Source of the DNA: an uncultured Elusimicrobia bacterium
GTDB lineage: Bacteria > Elusimicrobiota > Elusimicrobia > Elusimicrobiales > Elusimicrobiaceae
Reading direction: 5' to 3'
NCBI GenBank assembly: GCA_945913025.1
Contig: CAMECJ010000008.1
Location: 1 to 64,000, forward strand
Length of the DNA stretch: 64,000 bases
Below are positions 8,076 through 16,876 of the stretch, piece by piece (the stretch's first letter is position 1; each line of letters opens with the position of its first letter). Both the position numbers and the translations under genes were made by a program. Under the pieces are notes generated by a model, which saw only the letters and a list, made by a program, of their open reading frames with translations, ran no database searches and was not told the origin of the DNA.

Positions 8076-8189
8076 TACAAGGGACAGACGAGGTCCTTTG
8101 TATGTCCACAAACCCGTTCTCTATTACCCAAAATGTTCAGCGCATACCCATCACATACTTATAAGAGATTTTATATTGTCGGGAGAAAA

Positions 8190-8327
8190 CTAAAAATAGG
8201 GGTTAGAATTTAATCTAGCCCCTATCTCTTGCCCCAAAAATCTCGTATAGGGTTCCTTGCATGTTCTGCATATCCTGTTAATTTTGGCAATCTCGGTTTC
8301 CAATGTTTCTTGTTCTTTTTCTGTCAT
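8190..8327 (-). CDS. Possible 45-aa protein or gene fragment
   Basis: A minus-strand frame from ATG 8327 to TAG 8190 reads MTEKEQETLETEIAKI and continues with ICRTCKEPY and a polar C-terminus. The composition (Glu/Lys-rich amphipathic start, CxxC) is more protein-like than chance frames nearby. No Shine-Dalgarno site is visible, and the frame stays open six codons upstream without a start, so it may be the 3' remnant of a longer gene. The hairpin at 8196-8225 lies within its last codons. Confidence 0.3.
   Translation of the reverse strand: MTEKEQETLETEIAKINRICRTCKEPYTRFLGQEIGARLNSNPYF
8196..8225. other. 12-bp hairpin
   Basis: ATAGGGGTTAGA and TCTAGCCCCTAT pair over 12 positions (one G-T) around a 6-nt loop. 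It sits about 315 bp after the ClpX-like gene; no strong T-run follows on the + strand. Possibly a terminator relic or transcript end. Confidence 0.4.
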
Positions 8328-8584
8328 ATGTAGGTCTAATTTTTAAAGAGATATAATTACCACTATCGGCACGAACTTATATTGCTATTGGAATATACAA
8401 TATTCCATCAATTTAATATCCATTAGGGCGCCTATTTAAAATTATTAAGATTAAAATCCCAGTACCATTAATCAAAACGCAATTTATTCTCTATTTTCCA
8501 CTTTTTTTTCCTGATAAACAGGAAATTACCCCCCTCCTCTAGCGACCCTAGAAGTATATCAGTCTACCCGCCCACCATTTAACG

Positions 8585-8620
8585 CAAATCCTCCACTCCC
8601 GTGGGGGATTTGTGTTTTAT
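8585..8620 (+). terminator. Rho-independent terminator
   Basis: CAAATCCTCCAC and GTGGGGGATTTG form a 12-bp stem with a TCCC loop, followed by TGTTTTAT. It insulates the accessory block from the murein-recycling operon that begins 90 bp downstream. Confidence 0.7.
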
Positions 8621-8709
8621 ATCCGCGCCACAGACCGCGGCGTTCCGTTTTATATTTTCTTTTTCACGCACCCCGCTCGGTATGCTATACTAAATACAAG
8701 AGAGGACTT

Positions 8710-9726
8710 ATGCCCACAAATAACATTCACGATAAAGTAGCCCCCATCAACAACATCTGTCTGATGATTTTGGCCGCCACAGCCGCCACTATCATCTTAG
8801 TATATACCAAAGTAATGCTGATGCCGTTTGTTATTGCTTTGTTTATTTCTATGGTAGCCAGCACGTTGGCCGAAAACCTAAAACGCAAGTGGAAGGTGCC
8901 ATATGTTTTGGGATTAGTCATCGGTTTTGCGGCGTTTTTGGCACTTATTATTCTGTCGGTACTGTTTATTTCCAGTTCCATTGAAAGCTTCATCGCCGGA
9001 GCGGATATTTATTCCGAGCGCGTGAGCGACACCATAGACTGGTTCCTTCTCAGCGCACAAAAATACGGAATTAAGATGAACGCCGAATTTGTAACAGAAA
9101 CTGTTTCCAAACTACCGATATTTAATGTAGTAAAAAGTTTAGGCGGCACGCTTGTATCCATTTTGACCAACTTAATGCTGATTACGCTTTTCCTTATCTT
9201 TATTTTTATGGGTAAAGCGGCGGAGGACAAACCCGCTCTCGTGGGCAATATCCAGCGGCAAATTTCGTTTTACTTAATCGTTAAAATTTTCGTATCGCTT
9301 CTGGCAGCCGGATTTACCTGGATTGTACTGGCGTCCATCAAAACGGAACTGGCCTCAATGCTCGCGGTACTGACGTTTGTGCTTAATTTTATCCCCAACA
9401 TTGGGCCGTTTATTTCCACCTTGCTTCCTATGCCCGTATTGTTCTTGCAGTACGGGTTTGACTGGCATATCCTTTTGGCGCTTATTTTGCTGACCGCTAT
9501 TCATTTTATCATCGGAAATGTACTTGAAACAAAATGGCTCGGCAAAGGGATGGACCTGGACCCGATTGTCGTCATCGCCAGCTTGCTTTTTTGGGCGATT
9601 GTATGGGGAATTATGGGCGCACTGTTAGCCGTGCCGCTTACGGCCATTATCAAAATGGCGCTTGAACGCAACGAAACCACCAAACCTTTGGCCGACTTAC
9701 TGGCCGGAAAATACGCATTTAAATGA
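8710..9726 (+). CDS. AI-2E family transporter (TqsA/PerM type)
   Basis: 338 residues with about eight hydrophobic segments: a pair at the N-terminus (ICLMILAATAATIILVYTK and onward), a soluble stretch at about 95-155, and a C-terminal bundle containing FIPNIGPFIS and ETKWLGKGMDLDP, the signature region of the AI-2E/PerM exporter family (PF01594). Members export signalling molecules or act as ion antiporters; the substrate cannot be told here. AGAGAGGACTT precedes the ATG, and a TATACT -10 box lies 25 bp before the start. Its TGA overlaps the ATG of the ampG-like gene (ATGA), so it is translationally coupled to the murein-recycling genes and may be part of that function. Confidence 0.85.
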   Translation: MPTNNIHDKVAPINNICLMILAATAATIILVYTKVMLMPFVIALFISMVASTLAENLKRKWKVPYVLGLVIGFAAFLALIILSVLFISSSIESFIAGADIYSERVSDTIDWFLLSAQKYGIKMNAEFVTETVSKLPIFNVVKSLGGTLVSILTNLMLITLFLIFIFMGKAAEDKPALVGNIQRQISFYLIVKIFVSLLAAGFTWIVLASIKTELASMLAVLTFVLNFIPNIGPFISTLLPMPVLFLQYGFDWHILLALILLTAIHFIIGNVLETKWLGKGMDLDPIVVIASLLFWAIVWGIMGALLAVPLTAIIKMALERNETTKPLADLLAGKYAFK

Positions 9727-11063
9727 AAAAATTATCTCCGTGGGCGTTTATCCCCACCTTATATTTAGCGGAAGGATTTCCGTATATCGTCATCAACACG
9801 GTATCAGCAGTGTTATATGCAGACCTCGGCTTCTCCAACGCAAAAATTGCGTTTTGGACGGGGTGGCTGTATCTGCCTTGGATTTTAAAAATGTTTTGGA
9901 GTCCGATCGTAGACGCCCGCAGCACCAAACGGCATTGGCTTTTGGCGGGGCAAGCCGTTCTGGCGGCAGTATTTTTACTGGTGGGAATATGCACAGCCGT
10001 CTCGGCGTTTTTACAAAATGCGGGAAGTATGACGTTTTTTACGTTATCACTCTTCGGCTTTTTATTCGGCGCATTTGCGTCCGCCACGCTGGACGTCGCC
10101 ACAGACGGCTACTACCTGCTTGCGCTTACGCCGCGCGAACAAGGCTATTTCGTCGGTATCCGTACTATTTTTTATCGTCTGGCAATGATTTTGGGCAGCG
10201 GTGTATTGATTTCCGTTACGGGCGCGCTTGCTAACCCGAACCCGAAGTGGTCTTTTGATATAATGCCGTGGCCGTACAACTGGGCTGCGCTGTTTGGGTT
10301 TCTCGGTCTTTTGTTCGCTGCGTTCGCCGCATGGCACGGCAAAATTTTACCTGTTCCGGCAGCGGACAAACCCGTTTCATCCAATCGTGCAAACGCTTGG
10401 AAAGAATCCTTTCAAACGTACTTTTCGCAGCGAAACATCATCTACATTTTATTATTTATTTTATTGTACCGCTTGGGCGACGCGCTGCTTGAAAAAATCG
10501 TACCGCTCTTTTTACTCAAACCGCAGGATACGGGGGCAATGGGAATGTCTTTGCAGTATTACGGGCTGATTAAAGGAACGCTCGGCCTGGGAGCGGTGAT
10601 TGCGGGCAATTTGGGCGGAGGCTGGCTGCTCGGCAAATTCGGTTTCAAAAAGTGTATTTGGCCGTTTGCCGTTATTTTAATTCTGCCCAACTTTTTTTAC
10701 GCTTATATGGCGTGGGCCAAACCGGGGCTGGCTGTTACGGCGGCCTTAATCACCCTGGAGCACCTGGGCAACGGCCTTGCGATGATGGCGTTTTCCGTTT
10801 TTATTATGTACGTATCGCAGGGGAAATATAAAACATCCCACTACGCCATTTCCACGGGGATTATGGCCCTTGGCATGATGGTTCCTTCCATGCTTTCGGG
10901 CAAAATGCAGGCCGCGCTGGGATATGAAACGTTTTTTATAATTGCTTCCGTCATCAGCCTGGTTACGCTGGCGGTTATCCCGCTGACGGGAAAAATTAAA
11001 TCCATCGAAGAAACCGAACAGGCGTTTAAACAACATAAAATGAGCCTTTCGGACGGAGATTAA
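9723..11063 (+). CDS. ampG: AmpG-like muropeptide permease (MFS)
   Basis: 446 residues, about 12 membrane segments. The N-terminus reads PTLYLAEGFPY, then GFSNAKIAFWTGWLYLPW and KMFWSPIVDARSTKRHWLL, matching AmpG rather than sugar MFS proteins. AmpG is the inner-membrane proton symporter that brings GlcNAc-1,6-anhydroMurNAc muropeptides into the cytoplasm. The context makes this firm: the next three genes (murQ, anmK, nagZ-like) encode the enzymes that take those muropeptides apart. It overlaps the upstream gene by 4 bp and is directly followed by murQ with no gap. Confidence 0.85.
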   Translation: MKKLSPWAFIPTLYLAEGFPYIVINTVSAVLYADLGFSNAKIAFWTGWLYLPWILKMFWSPIVDARSTKRHWLLAGQAVLAAVFLLVGICTAVSAFLQNAGSMTFFTLSLFGFLFGAFASATLDVATDGYYLLALTPREQGYFVGIRTIFYRLAMILGSGVLISVTGALANPNPKWSFDIMPWPYNWAALFGFLGLLFAAFAAWHGKILPVPAADKPVSSNRANAWKESFQTYFSQRNIIYILLFILLYRLGDALLEKIVPLFLLKPQDTGAMGMSLQYYGLIKGTLGLGAVIAGNLGGGWLLGKFGFKKCIWPFAVILILPNFFYAYMAWAKPGLAVTAALITLEHLGNGLAMMAFSVFIMYVSQGKYKTSHYAISTGIMALGMMVPSMLSGKMQAALGYETFFIIASVISLVTLAVIPLTGKIKSIEETEQAFKQHKMSLSDGD

Positions 11064-11951
11064 ATGAACACGAACGCGCTGCCCACCGAACAGGTAAACC
11101 CGCGCACCCAAGGGCTTGATAAAATGACGCCGCGGCGTTTAGCCCGCGCTTTTAACGCCGAAGATTTTAATGCCGCCAGAGCCGTACAACAAGCGAACAA
11201 AGAAATTGCGGCCGCCATTGTACTGGCCGCACAGGCATATGCTGCCAAGAAAAAAATTATTTTTATAGGAGCGGGAACCAGCGGACGCCTCGGCATTTTG
11301 GAAGCAGTGGAATGTGTTCCCACTTTTGGAACGAAACCGTCGCAAATTATCGGGCTGATCGCCGGCGGAAAACAAGCTGTATTCCGCGCCAAAGAAGGGG
11401 CGGAAGATGACGATAAACAAGGTACAGCTGAAATTTTGAAAACGGCCAAACGCGGGGATCTCGTCATCGGGTTGACGGCCAGCGGCCGCACGCCGTACGT
11501 AATGGGCGGCTTAAAAGCGGCCAAAAAATTAGGCGCGCGTACCGTATTAATTTCCTGCAACGCAGGCGCGGACGTAAGCAACGCCGAAGCACATATTTGC
11601 TTAGCCACGGGGCCGGAGGCCCTCAGCGGTTCCACGCGCATGAAAGCGGGTACCGCCACCAAAATGGCGTTAAACGCCATCACTACGGGAGCCATGACGC
11701 TGTGCGGCAAAACCTACGGAAACTTGATGATTGACGTCCGCCCCACCAACGAAAAGCTGGTGGCGCGCGCCGTACGGCTTATCTGCCAGGTGGCGGGCAC
11801 GGACGAAAAAACCGCCCAAAAATTATTGGTTTCTTCGGGCCGAAGCGTTAAAACGGCCGTCGTAATGCACAAAAAACATGCGGACAAAACGCAGGCGGAA
11901 AAACTCCTTAAACAACAAAACGGTTTTTTAACCAAGGTAATTGATGACTAA
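11064..11951 (+). CDS. murQ: N-acetylmuramic acid 6-phosphate etherase
   Basis: 295 residues, the usual MurQ length. It cleaves the lactyl ether of MurNAc-6-phosphate to give GlcNAc-6-phosphate and D-lactate in the cytoplasm. A SIS sugar-isomerase domain is clear: IFIGAGTSGRLGILEAVEC, GLTASGRTPYV and ALSGSTRMKAGTATKM, the MurQ signature. Its ATG directly follows the ampG TAA, and its 3' end overlaps anmK by 8 bp. D-lactate released here could feed the D-2-hydroxyacid dehydrogenase encoded at 53.8 kb, though nothing links the two genetically. Confidence 0.97.
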   Translation: MNTNALPTEQVNPRTQGLDKMTPRRLARAFNAEDFNAARAVQQANKEIAAAIVLAAQAYAAKKKIIFIGAGTSGRLGILEAVECVPTFGTKPSQIIGLIAGGKQAVFRAKEGAEDDDKQGTAEILKTAKRGDLVIGLTASGRTPYVMGGLKAAKKLGARTVLISCNAGADVSNAEAHICLATGPEALSGSTRMKAGTATKMALNAITTGAMTLCGKTYGNLMIDVRPTNEKLVARAVRLICQVAGTDEKTAQKLLVSSGRSVKTAVVMHKKHADKTQAEKLLKQQNGFLTKVIDD

Positions 11952-13032
11952 AATCGCACTCGGCCTTATGAGCGGTACTAGCGCGGACGGACTGACCGTC
12001 TGCGCCGTGCGCCCTGCGCCGTTTAAAATTTTGCATTTTAAAAATTATTCCTATCCCGCAGAACTTCAGCGCCGTCTGTTAAACGCGGTAAAGCTGACCG
12101 TTCCTGCACTCAGCCAACTTAATTATGAACTGGGTGCGCTGTACGCTAAAATAGTACGTAAGTTTTTGAAAGAATTTAACCTGCGCGCACAAGATATTTG
12201 CGTGATTGGTTCGCACGGGCAGACCGTTTATCATGGGCCGCACGACAAAACCCCCAACACACTGCAAATCGGCGATCCGTCGTTTTTGGCGTGTGAAACG
12301 GGTGCGCCCGCGGTGAGCGAGTTCCGCGCCAAGGATATTGCGCTGGGCGGTGAAGGCGCGCCGCTGCTTCCTTTTTTTGATGAATACATTTGGGGACAAG
12401 GTTCTCCAAAAATTTTACTTAACGTAGGCGGAATCTCCAATTTTTCCGTTGTGGGTAAAAAGATAAAAACATTTGGGTTTGACGTCGGCCCCGGCAATAC
12501 TCTTATTGATTTAACCTGCCAGCATCTTTTACACCAACCGTTTGATAAAAATGGTCAAACCGCCGCCGAAGGCACGCCGGATAAAGCGTTGGTAAAAAAA
12601 CTGCTCAAACAAAAATTCTTTGCGCAAAAACCGCCCAAAAGTTTGGATAAAAACGAATTTGGAAAAACGTATTTAGAAAAATATTTTGCGTTGCCGCACT
12701 GCCAAAATGTGCCGGATCTGCTCTCCACGCTCACCTATTTTACGGCGGCGGCAGTGGCAAAAGCAGTAACGGATTTTGTGCCCAAAAGCGCACAAAAAGA
12801 ACTGGTAGTTTCCGGAGGCGGCTGTTACAACCAAACGCTTTTAAAATTTCTGCGCGAACTGCTGCCGCACATCAACGTAACCACCACGCTTGCCTACGGT
12901 ATTGACCCGCAGGCCAAAGAAGCCGCCGCGTTTGCGCTGTTTGGCTGCCTTGCGCTTAAACGCAAAACCAACCATTGCGCCCGCGCGACGGGCGCGCGGG
13001 AAAATACCGTTTTGGGGAAAATTACTTTATGA
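11944..13032 (+). CDS. anmK: Anhydro-N-acetylmuramic acid kinase
   Basis: 362 residues from ATG 11944 (an in-frame TTG at 11941 is less likely). AnmK opens and phosphorylates 1,6-anhydroMurNAc to MurNAc-6-phosphate, the substrate of MurQ. Seen motifs: GLMSGTSADGL phosphate-binding strand, GSHGQTVYHGP, RAKDIALGGEGAPLLPFFDE, NVGGISNF, FDVGPGNTLID and VVSGGGCYNQTL, all standard for the family (actin-like ATPase fold). It overlaps murQ by 8 bp and nagZ by 4 bp (ATGA). Confidence 0.97.
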   Translation: MTKIALGLMSGTSADGLTVCAVRPAPFKILHFKNYSYPAELQRRLLNAVKLTVPALSQLNYELGALYAKIVRKFLKEFNLRAQDICVIGSHGQTVYHGPHDKTPNTLQIGDPSFLACETGAPAVSEFRAKDIALGGEGAPLLPFFDEYIWGQGSPKILLNVGGISNFSVVGKKIKTFGFDVGPGNTLIDLTCQHLLHQPFDKNGQTAAEGTPDKALVKKLLKQKFFAQKPPKSLDKNEFGKTYLEKYFALPHCQNVPDLLSTLTYFTAAAVAKAVTDFVPKSAQKELVVSGGGCYNQTLLKFLRELLPHINVTTTLAYGIDPQAKEAAAFALFGCLALKRKTNHCARATGARENTVLGKITL

Positions 13033-14435
13033 ACGCCAACCGCTTAATTTATCCCGGCTTTTGGTTCGGAAAAACGGACAAAAAAGACGCGCTGAAACTG
13101 GCGCGGCGCGGAGTGGGCGGTTTTTGCATTTACGGCGGCACGCGCGAAACGGTAAAAGAACTTGTGCGCGAACTGCGCGAAAATTCCCCGCTGCCCCATT
13201 TATTTATCTGTGCCGATTATGAGGACGGATTGGGCCGCTGGATGAGCGGAGAAGCGTGGGTCTTGTCTAATTTGGCTGTCGGTGCAAGCACAAGCGCGGA
13301 CACCGCCTATCAAAAGGGGCTGACGCTGGCGCGCGAAGCGCGCACGGTCGGAGCGGACTGGGTATTTGCACCCGTACTGGATTTATGCGATGAACCGCAA
13401 AACCCCATCGTCAACACCCGTTCGTTCGGTGCGGATCCGCATCTTGTTGCCCGTTTGGGTGCGGCCTTATGCAAGGGCCTTTCGGACGGCGGCGTTCTAA
13501 ATAGTATTAAACATTTCCCCGGGCACGGGCGCACCTCGCAAGACTCGCATTTGGGGCTTCCCGTTTTACCTCGCACGCTGAAAGACTTGCAAGAAAATGA
13601 ACTCGTTCCGTTTGCCGCCACCCTTCCATACGCAGACAGTGTAATGATTGGGCACCTGTTACTCCCGTCTTTAGACGAACAGCGTCCTGCGTCGTTGTCG
13701 CGCAAAATCATTACGAACCTTCTTAAAGGAAAAATGAAGTTTAACGGTCTTGTGCTGACGGACGCACTTTGTATGAAAGCAATCGGAGATGAACAACAAG
13801 CCGCACTAAACGCTTTGCGGGCGGGCGCGCATATTTTATTGGCGGCGGAGGATTCTGTGGCGCTTTCCGATTTTTTAGAAAAAAATCCGCCGGCGGACGA
13901 AATTATCGCTGCGTCCGAAAAATTGCAGGATACGCTCGTACAAAAACTTAACTGCACCCCGAAAGAAGGATTATCCCCTCAAGCCTTTAATGCGCGCTAC
14001 GCGCCCGAATGCGCCGTTTGGACGGGCGAAAAGGTACGGTTGGAACACAACCAAACTGCCGCCTATTTGGAACTGGGAAATAACGAAAGTTTCGCCGCAC
14101 AAGACTTCTTAAACACGCTGAAAACCGCAGGCATACACCTGGTGAAAGCGGGAGAAAAAGCCGACGTACTGCTCGCCGTTTCATTCTCCAACTACAAAGC
14201 GTTTAAAGGGCATATTAATTTGTCGTCCGAAGAACAAGCCATTTTGGAAAACGCAGCCAAGCAACACAAAAAATCAGTTTTTATCAGCTTTGGAAGTCCT
14301 TTCGGCGCGGAAAAAATTTCCGCCTTAACGACAAGTCTTTTTCTGTTCAGCCCCGCGCGGGAAGCACAAACGTGTGCGGCGCAAATTCTGCTCGGGCGTC
14401 AAACTGCGCGCGGGAAAACCCCCGTACAATTATAA
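13029..14435 (+). CDS. nagZ: GH3 beta-N-acetylhexosaminidase (NagZ-like)
   Basis: 468 residues; the start at 13029 overlaps the anmK stop (ATGA). Glycoside hydrolase family 3: KHFPGHGRTSQDSHLGLP carries the His/Asp loop typical of NagZ, and LVLTDALCMKA supplies the catalytic Asp. NagZ removes GlcNAc from imported GlcNAc-anhydroMurNAc, the first step after AmpG. No signal peptide, so cytoplasmic as expected. It is about 130 residues longer than the 340-residue E. coli-type enzyme; the extra C-terminal domain (about 330-468) has an alpha/beta look (VLLAVSFSNYK, KSVFISFGSPF), like the C-terminal domain of two-domain GH3 enzymes. It ends tail-to-tail with comEC, overlapping by 6 bp. Confidence 0.92.
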   Translation: MNANRLIYPGFWFGKTDKKDALKLARRGVGGFCIYGGTRETVKELVRELRENSPLPHLFICADYEDGLGRWMSGEAWVLSNLAVGASTSADTAYQKGLTLAREARTVGADWVFAPVLDLCDEPQNPIVNTRSFGADPHLVARLGAALCKGLSDGGVLNSIKHFPGHGRTSQDSHLGLPVLPRTLKDLQENELVPFAATLPYADSVMIGHLLLPSLDEQRPASLSRKIITNLLKGKMKFNGLVLTDALCMKAIGDEQQAALNALRAGAHILLAAEDSVALSDFLEKNPPADEIIAASEKLQDTLVQKLNCTPKEGLSPQAFNARYAPECAVWTGEKVRLEHNQTAAYLELGNNESFAAQDFLNTLKTAGIHLVKAGEKADVLLAVSFSNYKAFKGHINLSSEEQAILENAAKQHKKSVFISFGSPFGAEKISALTTSLFLFSPAREAQTCAAQILLGRQTARGKTPVQL

Positions 14436-16280
14436 GACAACTCTTACCGTATCGTTTAACCGGCCGCGCGTAATTTTGTTGTCCGCGCGGACAAAATGAG
14501 CGTGCGCGCCCACACAAATTTCTTTGCCGGAATTTTCAATACAATAGGACACATCGTCCTCCTCCGTTCCCGAATACCCCTTGTTTTCCCAAATACGTCC
14601 GTCCTTAGTTTCGTGCAGTCCCCACAGCACGCGGACACGGCTGTTTCCCACGAAAAAGGCGTCTTCGGGCCATACCGCCCCGAAGGGAACAACCGTCTTT
14701 TCCGCATACACATTTCCATCCGGATACTTACCTTCGGTAAAACTCAAAAACGCGTCCGCTTTTCGCACCCCCGTCTTATATAAAGCGCGCAGTATTCGGT
14801 CTGGTTTAATTCCGTCTCCCAACACAAAAGCTTCGCCCGTGCGCGTGCAGATAACAGCGGAGGAACGATTCCATTCGTTTAACAGGTACACCGTCAGCGC
14901 GGGGCGGAAAACATATTGCGCCGCCAAAGAAAGTATCATTACCGCCAGTCCGTACGGCGCGATTTTTCGCACAAAATTTTTAAGCGGCAAATTAAATAAA
15001 AGAAACAGCCCAGTATAATAACAGACGACCGTACCCGTCCCCCACGATGATGCGGGCAATGCCGAAAAACGGAACGAAGCGAACAATTCCACCAATGTTT
15101 TAAACAATCCGAGTGCGCCCCACAACGGCCAATACAACAAACCACCAAGATGAAGCAACTGCGCCACATAATATGCAAAAGAAAGACCCATTACGCACGA
15201 CGCCAGCGGCACCAAAATCATATTGGACAAAAGCCCCGTCAGCGAAACTTTATAAAAGACATTGGTAAAAACAGGCAGCAATACCAGTTGAGTGGAAAGG
15301 GTGGCCAGAAAAATCTGTGCAAAAAAACGTACCCACCGCGGCCAAGCAGCGGGAGGAGAATAGTTATTCAAACCAATAATAATCGCCAGCGCGGCTAAGA
15401 AGGACATCTGAAATCCCGTCTCGAACACCGCCGCCGGCTGAAAAATCAAAATGGCAAAACACGAAACCAGCAATCCTTGAAAAACGCCGCTGTTGCGCCC
15501 GAGCAAATATCCCATACAGGCGCACAGCGTCATCAAATACGCACGAACGAGCGGCGCGTCCGCTCCCGCCACCAACGTATACACGCCTGCCGTAAAAAGC
15601 GCGGCGAGCATCATCTTTCTGCGGCCGACACCGGCCAGCGAACAAATAAAAAGCGTAATGAGCGTAACAAACCCCACATTCCCGCCCGAAGCAACCAGCA
15701 GATGAATAGCACCGCTGTCTTGAAACGAAGCATATAACGCTTCCGAAAATTCCCCGCGTTCGCCCAACAGCACACCGCCCGCAATACCCGCCGTTTCCGG
15801 CGGAAAAGACGCATCAAAAACACGTAAAATATCCGAGCGCACTGCCCGTATCCAACGAAGGAAAAACGGCGCAGGTTTTAAGACAAAAGCCTCCGATACT
15901 TTAATTTCCGTAAAAATATGCTTTAGCGACAAATAGCGCCGCCAGTCGAAATTGCCGAGCAAATTAATACCGTACGGTTGTTGCAATTTTCCCGTAACCG
16001 ACACTGTGTCCTTCCACTCCGGCTCGAAATCTTTAAACCGCGCATACACCGTTCCGTCCGCAGGAAAACCGTTTACGGATAATACTTTCACCGCCGCGTT
16101 GCGGACGCCTTTCTTGGAAACGGCAAACCCGTCCACACGGCCGGTAAGCGTTACTTGTTTGTGGGGAAGAAAATGGAAAACGTCCCGCTTGGAAGGAGCG
16201 GGACTATAACAGAAAACGAGGGTGACAATATACGCCGCAAGCACCCACAACAGCGACCTTTTGTAGACATCCGGATGCAT
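14430..16280 (-). CDS. comEC: ComEC/Rec2-type DNA channel, degenerate C-domain
   Basis: 616 residues. ComEC passes transforming DNA strands across the inner membrane. The N-terminal part has one membrane helix and an OB-like domain; the competence domain follows with GGVLLGERGEFSEALYASF and SGAIHLLVASGGNVGFV, then some ten hydrophobic helices to about 460. The last 150 residues occupy the place of the metallo-beta-lactamase nuclease domain but lack the HxHxDH metal motif (the region reads AFLSFTEGKYPDG), so that domain looks inactive. The protein is shorter than the usual 700-800. It is the last gene of an operon with recR and dnaX; its ATG overlaps the recR stop by one base. Confidence 0.88.
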   Translation of the reverse strand: MHPDVYKRSLLWVLAAYIVTLVFCYSPAPSKRDVFHFLPHKQVTLTGRVDGFAVSKKGVRNAAVKVLSVNGFPADGTVYARFKDFEPEWKDTVSVTGKLQQPYGINLLGNFDWRRYLSLKHIFTEIKVSEAFVLKPAPFFLRWIRAVRSDILRVFDASFPPETAGIAGGVLLGERGEFSEALYASFQDSGAIHLLVASGGNVGFVTLITLFICSLAGVGRRKMMLAALFTAGVYTLVAGADAPLVRAYLMTLCACMGYLLGRNSGVFQGLLVSCFAILIFQPAAVFETGFQMSFLAALAIIIGLNNYSPPAAWPRWVRFFAQIFLATLSTQLVLLPVFTNVFYKVSLTGLLSNMILVPLASCVMGLSFAYYVAQLLHLGGLLYWPLWGALGLFKTLVELFASFRFSALPASSWGTGTVVCYYTGLFLLFNLPLKNFVRKIAPYGLAVMILSLAAQYVFRPALTVYLLNEWNRSSAVICTRTGEAFVLGDGIKPDRILRALYKTGVRKADAFLSFTEGKYPDGNVYAEKTVVPFGAVWPEDAFFVGNSRVRVLWGLHETKDGRIWENKGYSGTEEDDVSYCIENSGKEICVGAHAHFVRADNKITRGRLNDTVRVVL

Positions 16281-16873
16281 TAGAGTTTGGTGCGGCCTTT
16301 TAATGAATATCCCAGCGTCATTTCATCGATATAATCGATATCGCCCCCCAGCGGCACGCCATAGCCGATACGCGTTACCTGCCCGACAAGGCCGCGCAGC
16401 AAATCCGCCAGATATAACGCGGTGGTTTCGCCCTCGCTGTCCGGATCGGTGGCGATGATCACTTCTTTTACCGGCGGCAGGGAATGTTGTACGCGCTCCA
16501 GTAGTTCGCGCACTTTTACCTGTTCTGCTCCGCGCCCGTCCATTGGGGAAATGGCGCCGTGCAGCACGTGATACAATCCCTTATACGCGCCCGTTTTTTC
16601 AATAGCCTCGATATCCTGCGGATCCTCCACTACACAGATAAGGCTATGGTCGCGGTCTTGGTCGCGGCAGACGGGGCAGAGATCGCTCTCGCTGTAGGAA
16701 AAACACACAGAGCAGAGTTTTACGTCCTGCTTCATCGTTAAAAGAGCGTTTACAAATTCTTCCGTTTCCCCCTGCGAAGCACGCAAAAAATATGCGGCAA
16801 AACGCTCCGCCTGACGGGGCCCTACCCCGGGCAAACGGCGAAGCGCGCGGACTAAACGGTCTAAACTTTTCAT
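16280..16873 (-). CDS. recR: Recombination protein RecR
   Basis: 197 residues, standard length. RecR with RecO/RecF loads RecA at single-strand gaps. Seen: the helix-hairpin-helix LRRLPGVGPRQAERFA, a C4 zinc finger (CSVCFSYSESDLCPVC), and a Toprim domain with EDPQDIEAIE and TDPDSEGETTALYL. dnaX lies 3 bp upstream. The ybaB gene that often sits between dnaX and recR is missing here. Confidence 0.97.
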   Translation of the reverse strand: MKSLDRLVRALRRLPGVGPRQAERFAAYFLRASQGETEEFVNALLTMKQDVKLCSVCFSYSESDLCPVCRDQDRDHSLICVVEDPQDIEAIEKTGAYKGLYHVLHGAISPMDGRGAEQVKVRELLERVQHSLPPVKEVIIATDPDSEGETTALYLADLLRGLVGQVTRIGYGVPLGGDIDYIDEMTLGYSLKGRTKL

Positions 16874-16876
16874 AAA

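Larger units (their letters stand above)
7882..8709. other. 828-bp gap with gene debris
   Basis: No confident gene. It contains a possible interrupted ORF (7941-8075, +), a possible 45-codon ORF on the minus strand (8190-8327), a 12-bp hairpin (8196-8225) and a terminator (8585-8620). A 76-codon + frame at 7963-8193 overlaps the interrupted ORF, has no ribosome site and no recognisable motif. Between 8330 and 8580 the sequence is AT-rich and I see nothing else. Confidence 0.6.

Noticed and set aside
7963-8193. 76-codon + frame after the ClpX-like gene
   Set aside because: No ribosome site, no recognisable motif, and it overlaps a better-supported broken frame. Mentioned only as part of the gap.
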